A stretch of 24,799 bases of DNA from Bacillota bacterium (lineage in GTDB: Bacteria; Bacillota; Clostridia; Acetivibrionales; Acetivibrionaceae), in the NCBI GenBank assembly GCA_023398495.1, contig JAEWSG010000145.1, positions 1-24,799 of the forward strand, in the 5' to 3' direction. Position 1 is the first letter of the stretch. Every line of letters begins with the position of its first letter. The position numbers and the translations under genes are program-made. Positions 1 to 7,547 of this stretch are shown here, in pieces. The notes beneath the pieces were generated by a model, which was given only the letters and a program-made list of their open reading frames with translations, was not told the DNA's origin and searched no databases.

Positions 1-452
1 CTCTGACATTGTATTCAAGGCACGTCAGGAGTTCGCTAATTCGTCTCAGTCCTTCTTTTCTTGGAACTTACTCTCTGACTATGATCCTAATCTGATTAAA
101 AGTAGTGATATTGTTATGTCTCAGTCCTTCTTTTCTTGGAACTTACTCTCTGACATACACGGACTGTCATAGTATTGTTTGGTATTGGTATTGTCTCAGT
201 CCTTCTTTTCTTGGAACTTACTCTCTGACTCGTCCCTTTTTTTTATTTTGAGTCCACCCTTTTTGTGTCTCAGTCCTTCTTTTCTTGGAACTTACTCTCT
301 GACTGTATGATAGCTGGACGTTATTGTTGTCTCAGTCCTTGTAGTCTCAGTCCTTCTTTTCTTGGAACTTACTCTCTGACTCTACAGTCGTAATGGCTGA
401 TGTACCTCATGCTGAGTCTCAGTCCTTCTTTTCTTGGAACTTACTCTCTGAC
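1..452 (-). CRISPR. CRISPR array, six full repeats plus one partial, continues past left edge
   Basis: Six identical 37-bp repeats lie at 43-79, 118-154, 193-229, 267-303, 344-380 and 416-452. The last 7 bases of another repeat are at 1-7, so the array continues to the left. On the plus strand each repeat begins GTCTCAGTCC and ends CTCTCTGAC. The six spacers are 35, 38, 38, 37, 40 and 35 bp. The AT-rich leader and cas2 are on the right, so the array is most likely transcribed leftward. The transcript repeat then ends in ACTGAGAC, which looks like the usual 8-nt crRNA 5' tag. In that orientation AGTTCC and GGACT can pair with one bulged T around a 10-nt A-rich loop, a weak hairpin that Cas6 could recognise. 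All complete repeats look identical, with no decay at the leader end. Spacer targets cannot be determined from the sequence alone. Confidence 0.98.
329..340. repeat. Extra 12-bp partial CRISPR repeat inside a spacer
   Basis: The 12 bases GTCTCAGTCCTT at 329-340 exactly copy the first 12 bases of the repeat. They sit 3 bp before the full repeat that starts at 344. The 40-bp spacer at 304-343 is therefore really 25 bp of unique sequence plus 15 bp of repeat-derived sequence. In crRNA orientation this duplicates the end of the repeat, including the whole putative 8-nt tag. Confidence 0.95.
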
Positions 453-551
453 AGCATTATTTGTAATTGATTAATTGTCAAGTTTTTAATCGAATAATTT
501 TGATCAATTAACTCGATTTCCTCCTTTTGGGGTACCCTTTTTTTGGGAGTG
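453..551 (-). promoter_or_regulatory. CRISPR leader
   Basis: This AT-rich non-coding stretch lies between the last repeat and the 3' end of cas2, where a leader is expected. It contains no repeat copy and no ORF of note. It includes the 8-bp palindrome GGGTACCC at 530-537 and T- and A-rich runs. The adjacent repeat at 416-452 is the leader-proximal one, so new spacers would be expected at this end. Assignment rests on position and base composition. Confidence 0.75.
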
Positions 552-582
552 CAAAAGTACATCATTTTTAACCTACTTAAAA
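552..582 (-). promoter_or_regulatory. Predicted Bacteroidota-type promoter for the array
   Basis: Read on the minus strand, TACTTTTG at 559-552 matches the Bacteroidota -7 consensus TAnnTTTG exactly. It is followed by CA, a common context. Nineteen bases upstream is TTTT (582-579), one mismatch from the -33 TTTG box. Transcription would start near 545 and run through the leader into the array. The upstream half overlaps the last codons of cas2, so the array could be transcribed independently of cas2. No experimental support is available. Confidence 0.5.
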
Positions 583-1050
583 TATTAAGGTATTCTTTTG
601 TTCTGTTATCATATCAAAACTCACACTCTTCCCTATCACTTTCATTGAATGAATCTCATCTGTTGATACCGGAAGAATAAATATGCTGTCCTCATTATCA
701 TACATGTCCTGTACTTCTCTTAATGTCTCATGTATTTGATCAAACACTGTTCGTGGTTTATTGGCTATGAATACTGACTTTTGTACCCTGATACAACCTT
801 CCCTGATCAAATATTTGGCAATGTGATTTCGTACCTTGTTGTTTTCTATGTCATACATTAGGAAGAAAATCATTTCATGCGTTTTTCTCTTATTTTCAAA
901 TATATTCAGTACCTCATTAATTCGTTCATTTAATTCTGTTAGTGGTATTTCAGTTAAATCTACTTTCAATAAGGCCGATTCATTCAAACCCGACTTCTTG
1001 ATCAATCTGATTACTTCTGCAAAATTTGGTTTGCTCTTCTTTGATGCCAT
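577..1050 (-). CDS. cas2: CRISPR-associated endonuclease Cas2, N-terminally extended form
   Basis: Cas2 is the dimeric scaffold of the Cas1-Cas2 spacer integrase. The Cas2 ferredoxin-like core starts near residue 58 with MIFFLMYDIENNKVR, where D67 is the conserved metal-site aspartate. It continues through IREGCIRVQKSVFIA and ends in the SMKVIG...NTLIF region. At 157 aa it is well above the usual 90-100 aa because of about 59 residues before the core. That extension is charged and coding-like, and I believe similar long Cas2 forms occur in Bacteroidota, so the ATG at 1050 is kept. An internal ATG (Met60) would give a standard-length protein. The gene lies between leader and primase and is transcribed toward the array. 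Confidence 0.93.
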   Translation of the reverse strand: MASKKSKPNFAEVIRLIKKSGLNESALLKVDLTEIPLTELNERINEVLNIFENKRKTHEMIFFLMYDIENNKVRNHIAKYLIREGCIRVQKSVFIANKPRTVFDQIHETLREVQDMYDNEDSIFILPVSTDEIHSMKVIGKSVSFDMITEQKNTLIF

Positions 1051-1126
1051 TTCGTTGTTAAAAATACAAAGTTTTTGGCCATTATCTTACGCTTTATTTA
1101 TATTTTCGTGCAAATATCCTGTAATT
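1051..1126. promoter_or_regulatory. Divergent promoter region between cas2 and the primase gene
   Basis: This 76-bp gap separates two divergently transcribed genes. On the plus strand TTTG at 1074-1077, a 21-bp spacer and TATATTTT at 1099-1106 approximate a Bacteroidota promoter for primase-cas1, with one mismatch in the -7 box. On the minus strand GATATTTG near 1116-1109 is a weaker match that could serve cas2. Both are consensus guesses. Confidence 0.35.
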
Positions 1127-2146
1127 ATGATACAATTATGTTTTGGTAATGGTATTACTGACCCTGCCGGAGATAAACTTACGGAAATTAACTATGTGGA
1201 ACTCTTCCAAAAAGTAACCGATGTCAGTTCAGTGCTGGTCTGCAAGACAAATCAGCTTCGTCGCCTTGGTGGTATCGATACCAAGGGTTATCAGAATATG
1301 AAAAAGTCCTTGCCTTATTTTACTTGTGGTCTATTTAATCCACCATTTCGTAAAACTGAGAATTTTACAAGCATATGTTGCTTTGTTCTTGATCTTGACC
1401 ATTTAAGTGATAAAGCAACTTCGCCTGAGGTACTGAAGCCTGAGCTTATGAAGGATCCCCGCATTGCCATGATGTTCACTTCTCCAGGTGGTGATGGCCT
1501 TAAGCTGCTTTTTGTTTTGAAGGAGCCATTTACTGATCATGGTAAGTATACATTATTCTATAAACTTTTTTCGGCATCCTTTTCAAAATTGTATAATCTA
1601 AATCAGGTTGTAGATAAACGTACCAGTGATGTTTGCCGGGCCACTTTCATTTGCCATGATCCTGATGCGTATTCAAATCCGCTCTATGAAGCGGTTGATC
1701 CCGCAAAATATATTGATTTTGATTCGGCAGTACAGTTGGATGAGGCTCACGACTATCTGAAGGAACTTGAAAGTGATAATGAAATACCTTTTGAAGTTAA
1801 AAGTGACGAAACCGATGATATTGCCCACGAAATACTCCTCAAAATCAAGACCAAATTAAATCCGAAGTACAAGCCACGTCCAAAGGAAAAAAGTTATTAT
1901 GTGCCCGAAGAGGTCAATTTATTGGAGGAGAACATTCGAAAACGTTGTGAAGAAGTAGATTTGGTGATTGAAAGTCATCCTATTCAATACGGAAAACAAC
2001 TTGAATTCACAGCAGGTTTTCTTAAAGCCGAACTGAATATTTTTTTCGGAAAGGCAGGCTTCTCGGTGGTTAAGTCAACAAAGACCGGATGTTCTGATGA
2101 ACTTAATGATATAGTTTACAAGATCGTAATGGAAATTATCGATTAA
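1127..2146 (+). CDS. CRISPR-associated primase/polymerase-like protein (AEP fold, BT4734/VirE-N-like)
   Basis: This 339-aa protein has the signature of an archaeo-eukaryotic primase (Prim-Pol) catalytic core. Motif I is FVLDLDHL with D89 and D91. Motif II is TSPGGDGLK around S119-K126. Motif III is VVDKRTSDVCRATF with D163 and R171, followed by CHDPD and a NP pair. This is the pattern of the BT4734/VirE N-terminal family. The last 150 residues are charged and unrecognised. The ATG at 1127 is preferred. The reading frame stays open upstream to 836, but that part lies antisense to cas2 and reads as low-complexity hydrophobic sequence. Cas1 follows 10 bp downstream, so the two are probably co-transcribed and the enzyme likely acts in spacer acquisition, as published for CRISPR-associated Prim-Pols. 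The role here is inferred, not shown. Confidence 0.8.
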   Translation: MIQLCFGNGITDPAGDKLTEINYVELFQKVTDVSSVLVCKTNQLRRLGGIDTKGYQNMKKSLPYFTCGLFNPPFRKTENFTSICCFVLDLDHLSDKATSPEVLKPELMKDPRIAMMFTSPGGDGLKLLFVLKEPFTDHGKYTLFYKLFSASFSKLYNLNQVVDKRTSDVCRATFICHDPDAYSNPLYEAVDPAKYIDFDSAVQLDEAHDYLKELESDNEIPFEVKSDETDDIAHEILLKIKTKLNPKYKPRPKEKSYYVPEEVNLLEENIRKRCEEVDLVIESHPIQYGKQLEFTAGFLKAELNIFFGKAGFSVVKSTKTGCSDELNDIVYKIVMEIID

Positions 2147-2156
2147 TTATAAGAGT

Positions 2157-3140
2157 ATGGATCTGGTTTTGAATTCTTTTGGAACATCACTGCAGGTTGA
2201 GAATGGCCTATTTCTGGTTAAACATGCCGATGGCAAGCAGTTGATTGATCCGCAGACACTTACTTCCATCATGATCAGCAGGGGCGCCAAGATTAGCAGC
2301 GATGCAGCTCTATTGGCAATTGAAAAGGAGATTGAAGTGCTTTTTATCGACAAATCGGGTAAACCTTCCGGACGAATCTGGAGTGTTAAATATGGCTCAA
2401 TTTCAACTATCCGTAAAAAGCAGGTAAATTTCCTCGATAAGCCCGAAGCAATATCCTGGCTGAAAGAACTTATCTGTGAGAAATTGGATAATCAAGTGGC
2501 ATTGATGCTTTCATTATCAGCTTCAAACAAAGCATTGTCTTACACCATTGACAAGGCAGTTCAAAAAGTAGTGAATCTTCGGGAAAAGACGGCAAATTTA
2601 CAGGCTGAGAAGTTATCCGACTTGATTCAGGTCTTGCGAGGATTGGAAGGCGCAGCCTCCAGGGTTTACTTTGCAACGATTTCTTCCTGTTTGCCCGATG
2701 AACTGAAGTTTACCAAAAGATCTCAAAATCCCGCCATGGATGTGTTCAATATGCTGCTTAATTATGCCTATGGTATTCTTTACGGTAAGGTTGAAGGGGC
2801 ACTAATCAAGGCTGGCATTGATCCCTACGTGGGTATAATGCATCGCGATGATTACAACCGACCTGTCCTGGTTTATGATGTAATTGAACGCTTCAGGGTT
2901 TGGGCTGATTACGTAGTGGTAGGTCTGGCTGCACAGAATGTTTTTAGACCTGACAGTTACACTATTAAGGAGGATGGGTCCTATTGGCTGGAAAACAGTG
3001 GTAAAAGAATTCTTATCCAGGCATTCAATGATTATCTTAATGAGATTATTAAGATAAAGGGTGTGGAACGGTCCAGGTTAAACCAGATCAGCATGTATGC
3101 GCAGTCTTTGGCACGTTTATTTGAAGGTCTTCCTGATTAA
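2157..3140 (+). CDS. cas1: CRISPR-associated endonuclease/integrase Cas1
   Basis: Cas1 is the metal-dependent integrase that joins new spacers to the leader-proximal repeat. The 327-aa protein is full length. The N-terminal beta domain is residues 1-80. The helical domain carries the expected catalytic residues: E164 in GLEGAASRVYF, H229 in GIMHRDDYNRP, and D241/E244 in VLVYDVIERFR. There is no fused reverse transcriptase and no fused Cas4. It lies 10 bp downstream of the primase gene and overlaps the convergent cas6 by 4 bp at their 3' ends. Confidence 0.98.
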   Translation: MDLVLNSFGTSLQVENGLFLVKHADGKQLIDPQTLTSIMISRGAKISSDAALLAIEKEIEVLFIDKSGKPSGRIWSVKYGSISTIRKKQVNFLDKPEAISWLKELICEKLDNQVALMLSLSASNKALSYTIDKAVQKVVNLREKTANLQAEKLSDLIQVLRGLEGAASRVYFATISSCLPDELKFTKRSQNPAMDVFNMLLNYAYGILYGKVEGALIKAGIDPYVGIMHRDDYNRPVLVYDVIERFRVWADYVVVGLAAQNVFRPDSYTIKEDGSYWLENSGKRILIQAFNDYLNEIIKIKGVERSRLNQISMYAQSLARLFEGLPD

Positions 3141-3805
3141 TCCAATTGTTTTATTGTGCCGAAACCGTGACTCACTCCCTTGCCCAGACCCATGTAATTG
3201 GGCAGGAATACATTGACTGTAAATTCAGCATCGAAACCGCTTAAAAGAACACCTTTATATTTTAACAGTTTGAAAGGCGAAAGCTTGGTAATCTTTATTT
3301 CAATTGGTTTTTCAATTACCCATTCTATACCTTTTGCAAACGACAATATATTGGCTGCCAGAATCCTTTCCAGTTTTTCTATCCTGTCGGTTAAACTTTC
3401 AATGCCTTCAAATTCCTTGTAATTCGTTTGGTTCAATGCGAGCCAATTGCTTATTCTATAGTGCAACCGATCTTTGGTAATCCTTAAGGTATAATCCTTA
3501 AGGTTTAGTGAACTTACCTCCATTACAAGATCACGACCGGCCATATTTATATTCCAGTTCTTGTGAATAAACAATTTGTAGATTTCTTCAACACCGTCTT
3601 CAATGCAGAGAATGGATGGTTTTCTGCCAACACGCATATATTGTATCAAAGGGTAGTTGTAGATAAACTCGTCATCATTTTTATGATTGTGGAATAAAAC
3701 ATTTTCAAAGCCTACCTTTTCTGCAACTCCTGCCCTGAATGCAGGTATCTCGTATGCTTCAATCGTCGAGTTGAAAACTACATGCAATATTCGCAGTTTT
3801 TTCAT
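3137..3805 (-). CDS. cas6: CRISPR RNA endoribonuclease Cas6 (Bacteroidota Cas6-like)
   Basis: Cas6 cuts the CRISPR transcript inside each repeat to free crRNAs carrying an 8-nt 5' tag. The C-terminus has the glycine-rich loop GLGKGVSHGFGTI, the hallmark of the Cas6 RAMP fold. The rest fits a two-ferredoxin-domain protein of about 220 aa. A histidine-based active site is likely, but I cannot pick the residue with certainty. The start chosen is ATG at 3805 (222 aa). An in-frame GTG at 3817 would add MRKL, and the stretch it would cover (gtgagaaag) looks more like a Shine-Dalgarno region. The gene is convergent with cas1 and divergent from the effector operon, so it has its own promoter within 3806-3981, which I could not pinpoint. 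Confidence 0.85.
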   Translation of the reverse strand: MKKLRILHVVFNSTIEAYEIPAFRAGVAEKVGFENVLFHNHKNDDEFIYNYPLIQYMRVGRKPSILCIEDGVEEIYKLFIHKNWNINMAGRDLVMEVSSLNLKDYTLRITKDRLHYRISNWLALNQTNYKEFEGIESLTDRIEKLERILAANILSFAKGIEWVIEKPIEIKITKLSPFKLLKYKGVLLSGFDAEFTVNVFLPNYMGLGKGVSHGFGTIKQLD

Positions 3806-3981
3806 TAACTTTCTCACTTTAATTTATGAATGCAAAATAATGAATGTTTACCATTCAACGCAAATAAAAATATATTTTGTTTTTGATTTGCTTTCCAAAA
3901 AAAATCTTAAATTGAAGCAATTTTGACTGTTGTTGATATTGCTATTCCTTATTTTATTATATTCTTGATTAATAAACATTT

Positions 3982-5235
3982 ATGGATTATAATCTAATCA
4001 GTATTCCACTCGAAGTAAGGTTAAATAATGAAATATTTTCCATTCTTCAGGGTGATGTCCTTATGGAAGTAATGAATACCGGCTTAACTGAGCATACTGA
4101 CAACAGGTATCAACAGTTCCTTCAAGGGCATAGTTTTCAGGTTACGGTCGATCTAGCTCCGGGTCTGTTTGGCGTTTTCCAGGAGGTTACGGAGGTGCTT
4201 GAATTCGATGAACCAATCGAGTTTTACATCAATAACTCCCCAGAATTGAATGCCTTTGCATTTTCTCCCTATGATCATGCTACTCCCCATATTGTCAACA
4301 TAAATTCAGGGCTGATCCAGGCACTTAACAACCGTGAGCTGAGGTTTGTAATTGGGCATGAGCTGGGGCATATTATAAGCAAGAACAACATTCTTGATAA
4401 TCTCATCAGGTTTGTATATCCCAACAATAACCGCATACCAATACTACTCCGCCACAAAATCAATCTGTGGCAAAAACTGGCCGAACTTACTGCCGATCGT
4501 TACGGTTTTATTGCCTGTAATGATCTCTCATCGGCTATCTCCGCCTTTTTCAAGATATCAAGTGGTCTTGATACCGAAAGGGTGCAGTTTAATTACAAGG
4601 CATACCTGGAGGAGAACCAAAAGCTGCTTGATAATTTCATCAATGCAGTCACCGGTAATGTGCTTTCACATCCTGTAAATCCTGTCAGGATCAAAGCCAT
4701 TGAATTGTTTTCACAGTCCACCCTTATGAAAACGATCTTTAAAGATAACAAAGTAAAAGCTGATGAAAAGCTGAATGCCCAGATTGATGAGATATGCAAA
4801 TCGTTGCTCATAATAAGTACTTCACCACTTGACCATTACCGCAAGATATTCATTGCAACGGCAGGTGTCATTGTGTCAACGGTTGATAAGGATATTAATG
4901 AAGAGGAATACAACATCATCTTCGAATCATTATCACAGTTCACGGTTTTCCCGGTTGAATTCCTTGATTCAATCGTTCAGAGCAAAAAGGCACATGATCT
5001 GTTTGTTGAAGCAATACAACAAATAATGTCGTATAATCCGGCTGAGAAATATGCCATGATCGACATGATGTTCTCCATAATACACAGTGATCACAAAATC
5101 CACAAAAGTGAAATAGAGTTTCTTTATAATTTAGGGACAAACATGCTAGGCATGTCAGTTAAAGAGGTAGCACAGGTTATTACTGGTAATCTGCAACAAA
5201 CATTTTCGCCTAAACTTTTTCATGAAGTGGTTTAA
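3982..5235 (+). CDS. M48-like zinc metallopeptidase with C-terminal TerB-like domain
   Basis: First gene of the effector operon, 417 aa, with no signal peptide or clear membrane segment, so probably cytosolic. Residues about 80-240 form an M48-type peptidase. They include the HELGH zinc motif at 126-130, then E168 in AELTADRYG as the third zinc ligand, then the SHPVNPVRI substrate-groove-like motif at 229-237. Residues about 285-400 are all-helical. They have two acidic turns, DKDINEEE (302-309) and SDHKIHKSE (369-377), the pattern of TerB/DjlA-like domains. The intergenic region 3806-3981 upstream should hold its promoter. TATTCTTG at 3960-3967 is one mismatch from the -7 box, but I see no well-spaced -33 box. 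The gene overlaps nrn by 1 bp. M48 proteases usually act on membrane-associated proteins. Its role in this locus is unknown: effector, maturation factor or regulator. Confidence 0.85.
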   Translation: MDYNLISIPLEVRLNNEIFSILQGDVLMEVMNTGLTEHTDNRYQQFLQGHSFQVTVDLAPGLFGVFQEVTEVLEFDEPIEFYINNSPELNAFAFSPYDHATPHIVNINSGLIQALNNRELRFVIGHELGHIISKNNILDNLIRFVYPNNNRIPILLRHKINLWQKLAELTADRYGFIACNDLSSAISAFFKISSGLDTERVQFNYKAYLEENQKLLDNFINAVTGNVLSHPVNPVRIKAIELFSQSTLMKTIFKDNKVKADEKLNAQIDEICKSLLIISTSPLDHYRKIFIATAGVIVSTVDKDINEEEYNIIFESLSQFTVFPVEFLDSIVQSKKAHDLFVEAIQQIMSYNPAEKYAMIDMMFSIIHSDHKIHKSEIEFLYNLGTNMLGMSVKEVAQVITGNLQQTFSPKLFHEVV

Positions 5236-5978
5236 TGGATAGGATTTTTTTATTGGGTGGATATGATCTTGAAATGATAACTATAAAAGATCTGCTTGCA
5301 GAACATAAGGAGGATTTTTTTGACTACCGGCTTTCCTGGGGTGCCCGACTCAGCTCATATAGTGATGTATTAAATCCATATGACCTCTTTATTGGAATAG
5401 AGCTCTTTGAAGATATTAATCCTCCCATGAATTATTATCCTGTTGATCATCATAACCAAGGCCAGAATAAACCTTCATCCATTGAGCAGATTGCTGATCT
5501 TTTAAAGTTGAAACTGAACCGATATCAGCTTTTAGTTGCGGCAAATGATAAAGGATATATTCCGGCAATGGAAGTCTTGGGTGCTTCAAGACCAGAGATA
5601 GATGAGATAAGAAAAGCTGATAGAAGTGCACAGGGTGTTATGGAAGAAGATGAACTACTTGCCGTTAAGAGCATAAATGAAGGACTTGAACAGCATGGAG
5701 ATTTTATAATAGTTAATTCATTAACCTCAAAATTCTCAACTATTACTGATAGATTATATCCGTTCTGGAAGTTGTTAATTTATTTTTATGATCATTTTGT
5801 ATTTTACGGTGCTGGGAAAGATAAACTTGTGTCTCACTTTAGTGAGTTGATAAAAGAAGGAAAAGCATACCATGGTGGGGGAAAGGATGGCTTTTTTGGT
5901 TTGGCTAAGGGGTCATTTACTCCATCTGAAGTAATAAAATTAAAAAATGAAGCTATTAATTATATTCATAAATTATGA
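5235..5978 (+). CDS. nrn: DHH-family phosphodiesterase, NrN-like (predicted SAM-AMP hydrolase)
   Basis: NrN-type enzymes accompany CorA in type III-B systems and degrade SAM-AMP, switching the defence signal off. The 247-aa protein shows the DHH phosphoesterase pattern: an acidic N-terminal region, the D-H-H triad at 71-73 in YYPVDHHNQGQ, ND at 104-105 in AANDKGYIP, and a C-terminal DHHA1-like glycine cluster HGGG at 213-216. It is shorter than typical NrnA/RecJ-like proteins (about 320 aa or more), with a compressed linker. It overlaps the metallopeptidase by 1 bp and corA by 4 bp (ATGA), implying translational coupling with both. The DHH assignment rests on motifs. The SAM-AMP substrate is inferred from published CorA/NrN systems. 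Confidence 0.85.
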   Translation: MDRIFLLGGYDLEMITIKDLLAEHKEDFFDYRLSWGARLSSYSDVLNPYDLFIGIELFEDINPPMNYYPVDHHNQGQNKPSSIEQIADLLKLKLNRYQLLVAANDKGYIPAMEVLGASRPEIDEIRKADRSAQGVMEEDELLAVKSINEGLEQHGDFIIVNSLTSKFSTITDRLYPFWKLLIYFYDHFVFYGAGKDKLVSHFSELIKEGKAYHGGGKDGFFGLAKGSFTPSEVIKLKNEAINYIHKL

Positions 5979-7546
5979 GGTTATATAGTTATCATGTGTT
6001 TTTATTCCCTTTTCAATGGGAACTGAAGGATAAAATAAAAGAGCCTTTCGGTGACCGATTTGATCTAAATAGTATTAGACCGCATCACAATTGTAACTGG
6101 CGGAATATCACTGACCCGATTGAAGACCATTATATTACAGAACTGTATAATGAAAAGAATTTTTTTTACAAGTTCGTTCATAATGTCCTCTATGATACCG
6201 GAAAGGTGGAATATCCTGCCATACGGCATTATGAGCGCAACGAAGCCTATAGGGGTGAGATGTTTTATGAAATCGGTGTAAAGGCTGATGGATCCAATGT
6301 TTACAGGCTCGGCTTAAAGTCAATTGGACTTGATCTATTTTCTACAGGTACGGGAATGTTGATTTTCTATCTTGAAAACAAAACCTATCCTGAAATTAAT
6401 GATGTCAAACGTATCAATCAGTTCGGTCGTAGGATATTTCCTCCTTTTCTTTCTAAAGATAATGGAGTGGATGGAACGAAAAATGTAGAACTTGCCGATT
6501 ACATCAGCCTTCTTGGATTAAGTGGCAATCCACAAAGGTATTTCGAAGATTTTAATGCCTATTCACCATCCGATGACTGGAAACCAGCCAGTTTTATAAC
6601 ATCTCTTCTTGAAGATATGGATACTAATATCCAAATAGACCCGGTGGTTGACGACAGAATGTTTACCATGTGTTGGTATTTTGATGATGAACTAGATAAG
6701 ACATTTAAGGATAATATTACATTTCGGAAGTTCATTTCAGGACATGAATGGCATGAATATCTTTTTGTGGATACAAATGAATCAACATGCCAAAATGATC
6801 AAATGCAAAGAGAACTTTTGGAAAAGCACTCCTATAAACGCTGGCAGAAGCGGGGGACACTCTATGGTATCACCAGGCATTCCTTTATGGCAATTTCAGG
6901 ATTTGGTTTGTTTCCTGAAAATATACTATTGACAAACTTTCGTACTATATACGTCCGCATGACTGAATTGGCATTACTTCAAAGATCTTCTATCTTGAAG
7001 TTTTCTTCAGAGGTTACCAGACTCAGCACCCTTACTGAAAAAGACACTTCGGTACTTGCTGAAAACATTGGTAAATTTTATCGTTCCTACATCCGGTTTG
7101 TAAATCAGGTTTATTTCCGCGAAATAACTGCCCAGGAGCAAGGCATCGAAATGTATGACATACTGCTTAAGAACCTGCACATGAATGAGCAGGTCAGGGA
7201 CCTTGACAATGAAATAAGTGAATTGCACAACTATGCTATCCTCCTGGATGAAAAAGCACAGGGAAGTAATCTTCACTTATTGACTATTCTTGGTTCACTC
7301 TTTTTAATCCCCTCTTTCATCGTCGGATTTTATGGTATGAACCTTATACCTGCGCAATTCAGCGAACATGAGCACAGATGGATATTGGTGACGGTGACTA
7401 TAGTTACAATTATTGTATCGGGTGGCTTGGCGGGTGCTGTGATGCTGAACAGAAGAGATAAGAAAAAGTGGGCGAATGGCCTTATTATAATAATAGTTGG
7501 TATAATACTAAGTACATTAGCAGTAGCAATCTTCAACAACTTTTAA
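5975..7546 (+). CDS. corA: CorA-family membrane channel, type III-B CRISPR effector
   Basis: This is the predicted membrane effector. In published type III-B systems CorA binds SAM-AMP and is thought to open a pore that disrupts the membrane of the infected cell. The 523-aa protein has a large cytosolic N-terminal part (about residues 1-430). TM1 follows at about 431-452, then the CorA signature YGMN at 453-456, TM2 at about 470-490, and an additional hydrophobic segment at about 501-521 at the very C-terminus. Classical CorA has two TMs and about 320 aa, so both the long N-terminal domain and the third segment are departures typical of, or beyond, the CRISPR-linked form. The sequence before the TMs is helical and charged, fitting the CorA stalk. 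It overlaps nrn by 4 bp and is separated from the next gene by 1 bp. Confidence 0.92.
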   Translation: MRLYSYHVFLFPFQWELKDKIKEPFGDRFDLNSIRPHHNCNWRNITDPIEDHYITELYNEKNFFYKFVHNVLYDTGKVEYPAIRHYERNEAYRGEMFYEIGVKADGSNVYRLGLKSIGLDLFSTGTGMLIFYLENKTYPEINDVKRINQFGRRIFPPFLSKDNGVDGTKNVELADYISLLGLSGNPQRYFEDFNAYSPSDDWKPASFITSLLEDMDTNIQIDPVVDDRMFTMCWYFDDELDKTFKDNITFRKFISGHEWHEYLFVDTNESTCQNDQMQRELLEKHSYKRWQKRGTLYGITRHSFMAISGFGLFPENILLTNFRTIYVRMTELALLQRSSILKFSSEVTRLSTLTEKDTSVLAENIGKFYRSYIRFVNQVYFREITAQEQGIEMYDILLKNLHMNEQVRDLDNEISELHNYAILLDEKAQGSNLHLLTILGSLFLIPSFIVGFYGMNLIPAQFSEHEHRWILVTVTIVTIIVSGGLAGAVMLNRRDKKKWANGLIIIIVGIILSTLAVAIFNNF

Positions 7547-7547
7547 A

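Noticed and set aside
1..452. Rightward transcription of the CRISPR array
   Set aside because: The leader-like sequence and an exact TAnnTTTG box lie on the right and read left, and the minus-strand repeat ends in a tag-like ACTGAGAC.
530..537. GGGTACCC palindrome in the leader as a regulatory operator
   Set aside because: An 8-bp palindrome is easily expected by chance and nothing else supports it.
836..1126. Upstream extension of the primase frame to 836 (97 extra residues)
   Set aside because: It lies antisense to cas2, reads as low-complexity hydrophobic sequence, and the ATG at 1127 starts a normal domain.
2147..2676. Minus-strand open frames across cas1 (2147-2353 and 2470-2676)
   Set aside because: They are antisense shadows of cas1 with no recognisable domain.
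3806..3817. GTG start for cas6 at 3817
   Set aside because: ATG at 3805 is a better start, and the GTG segment looks like its Shine-Dalgarno region.
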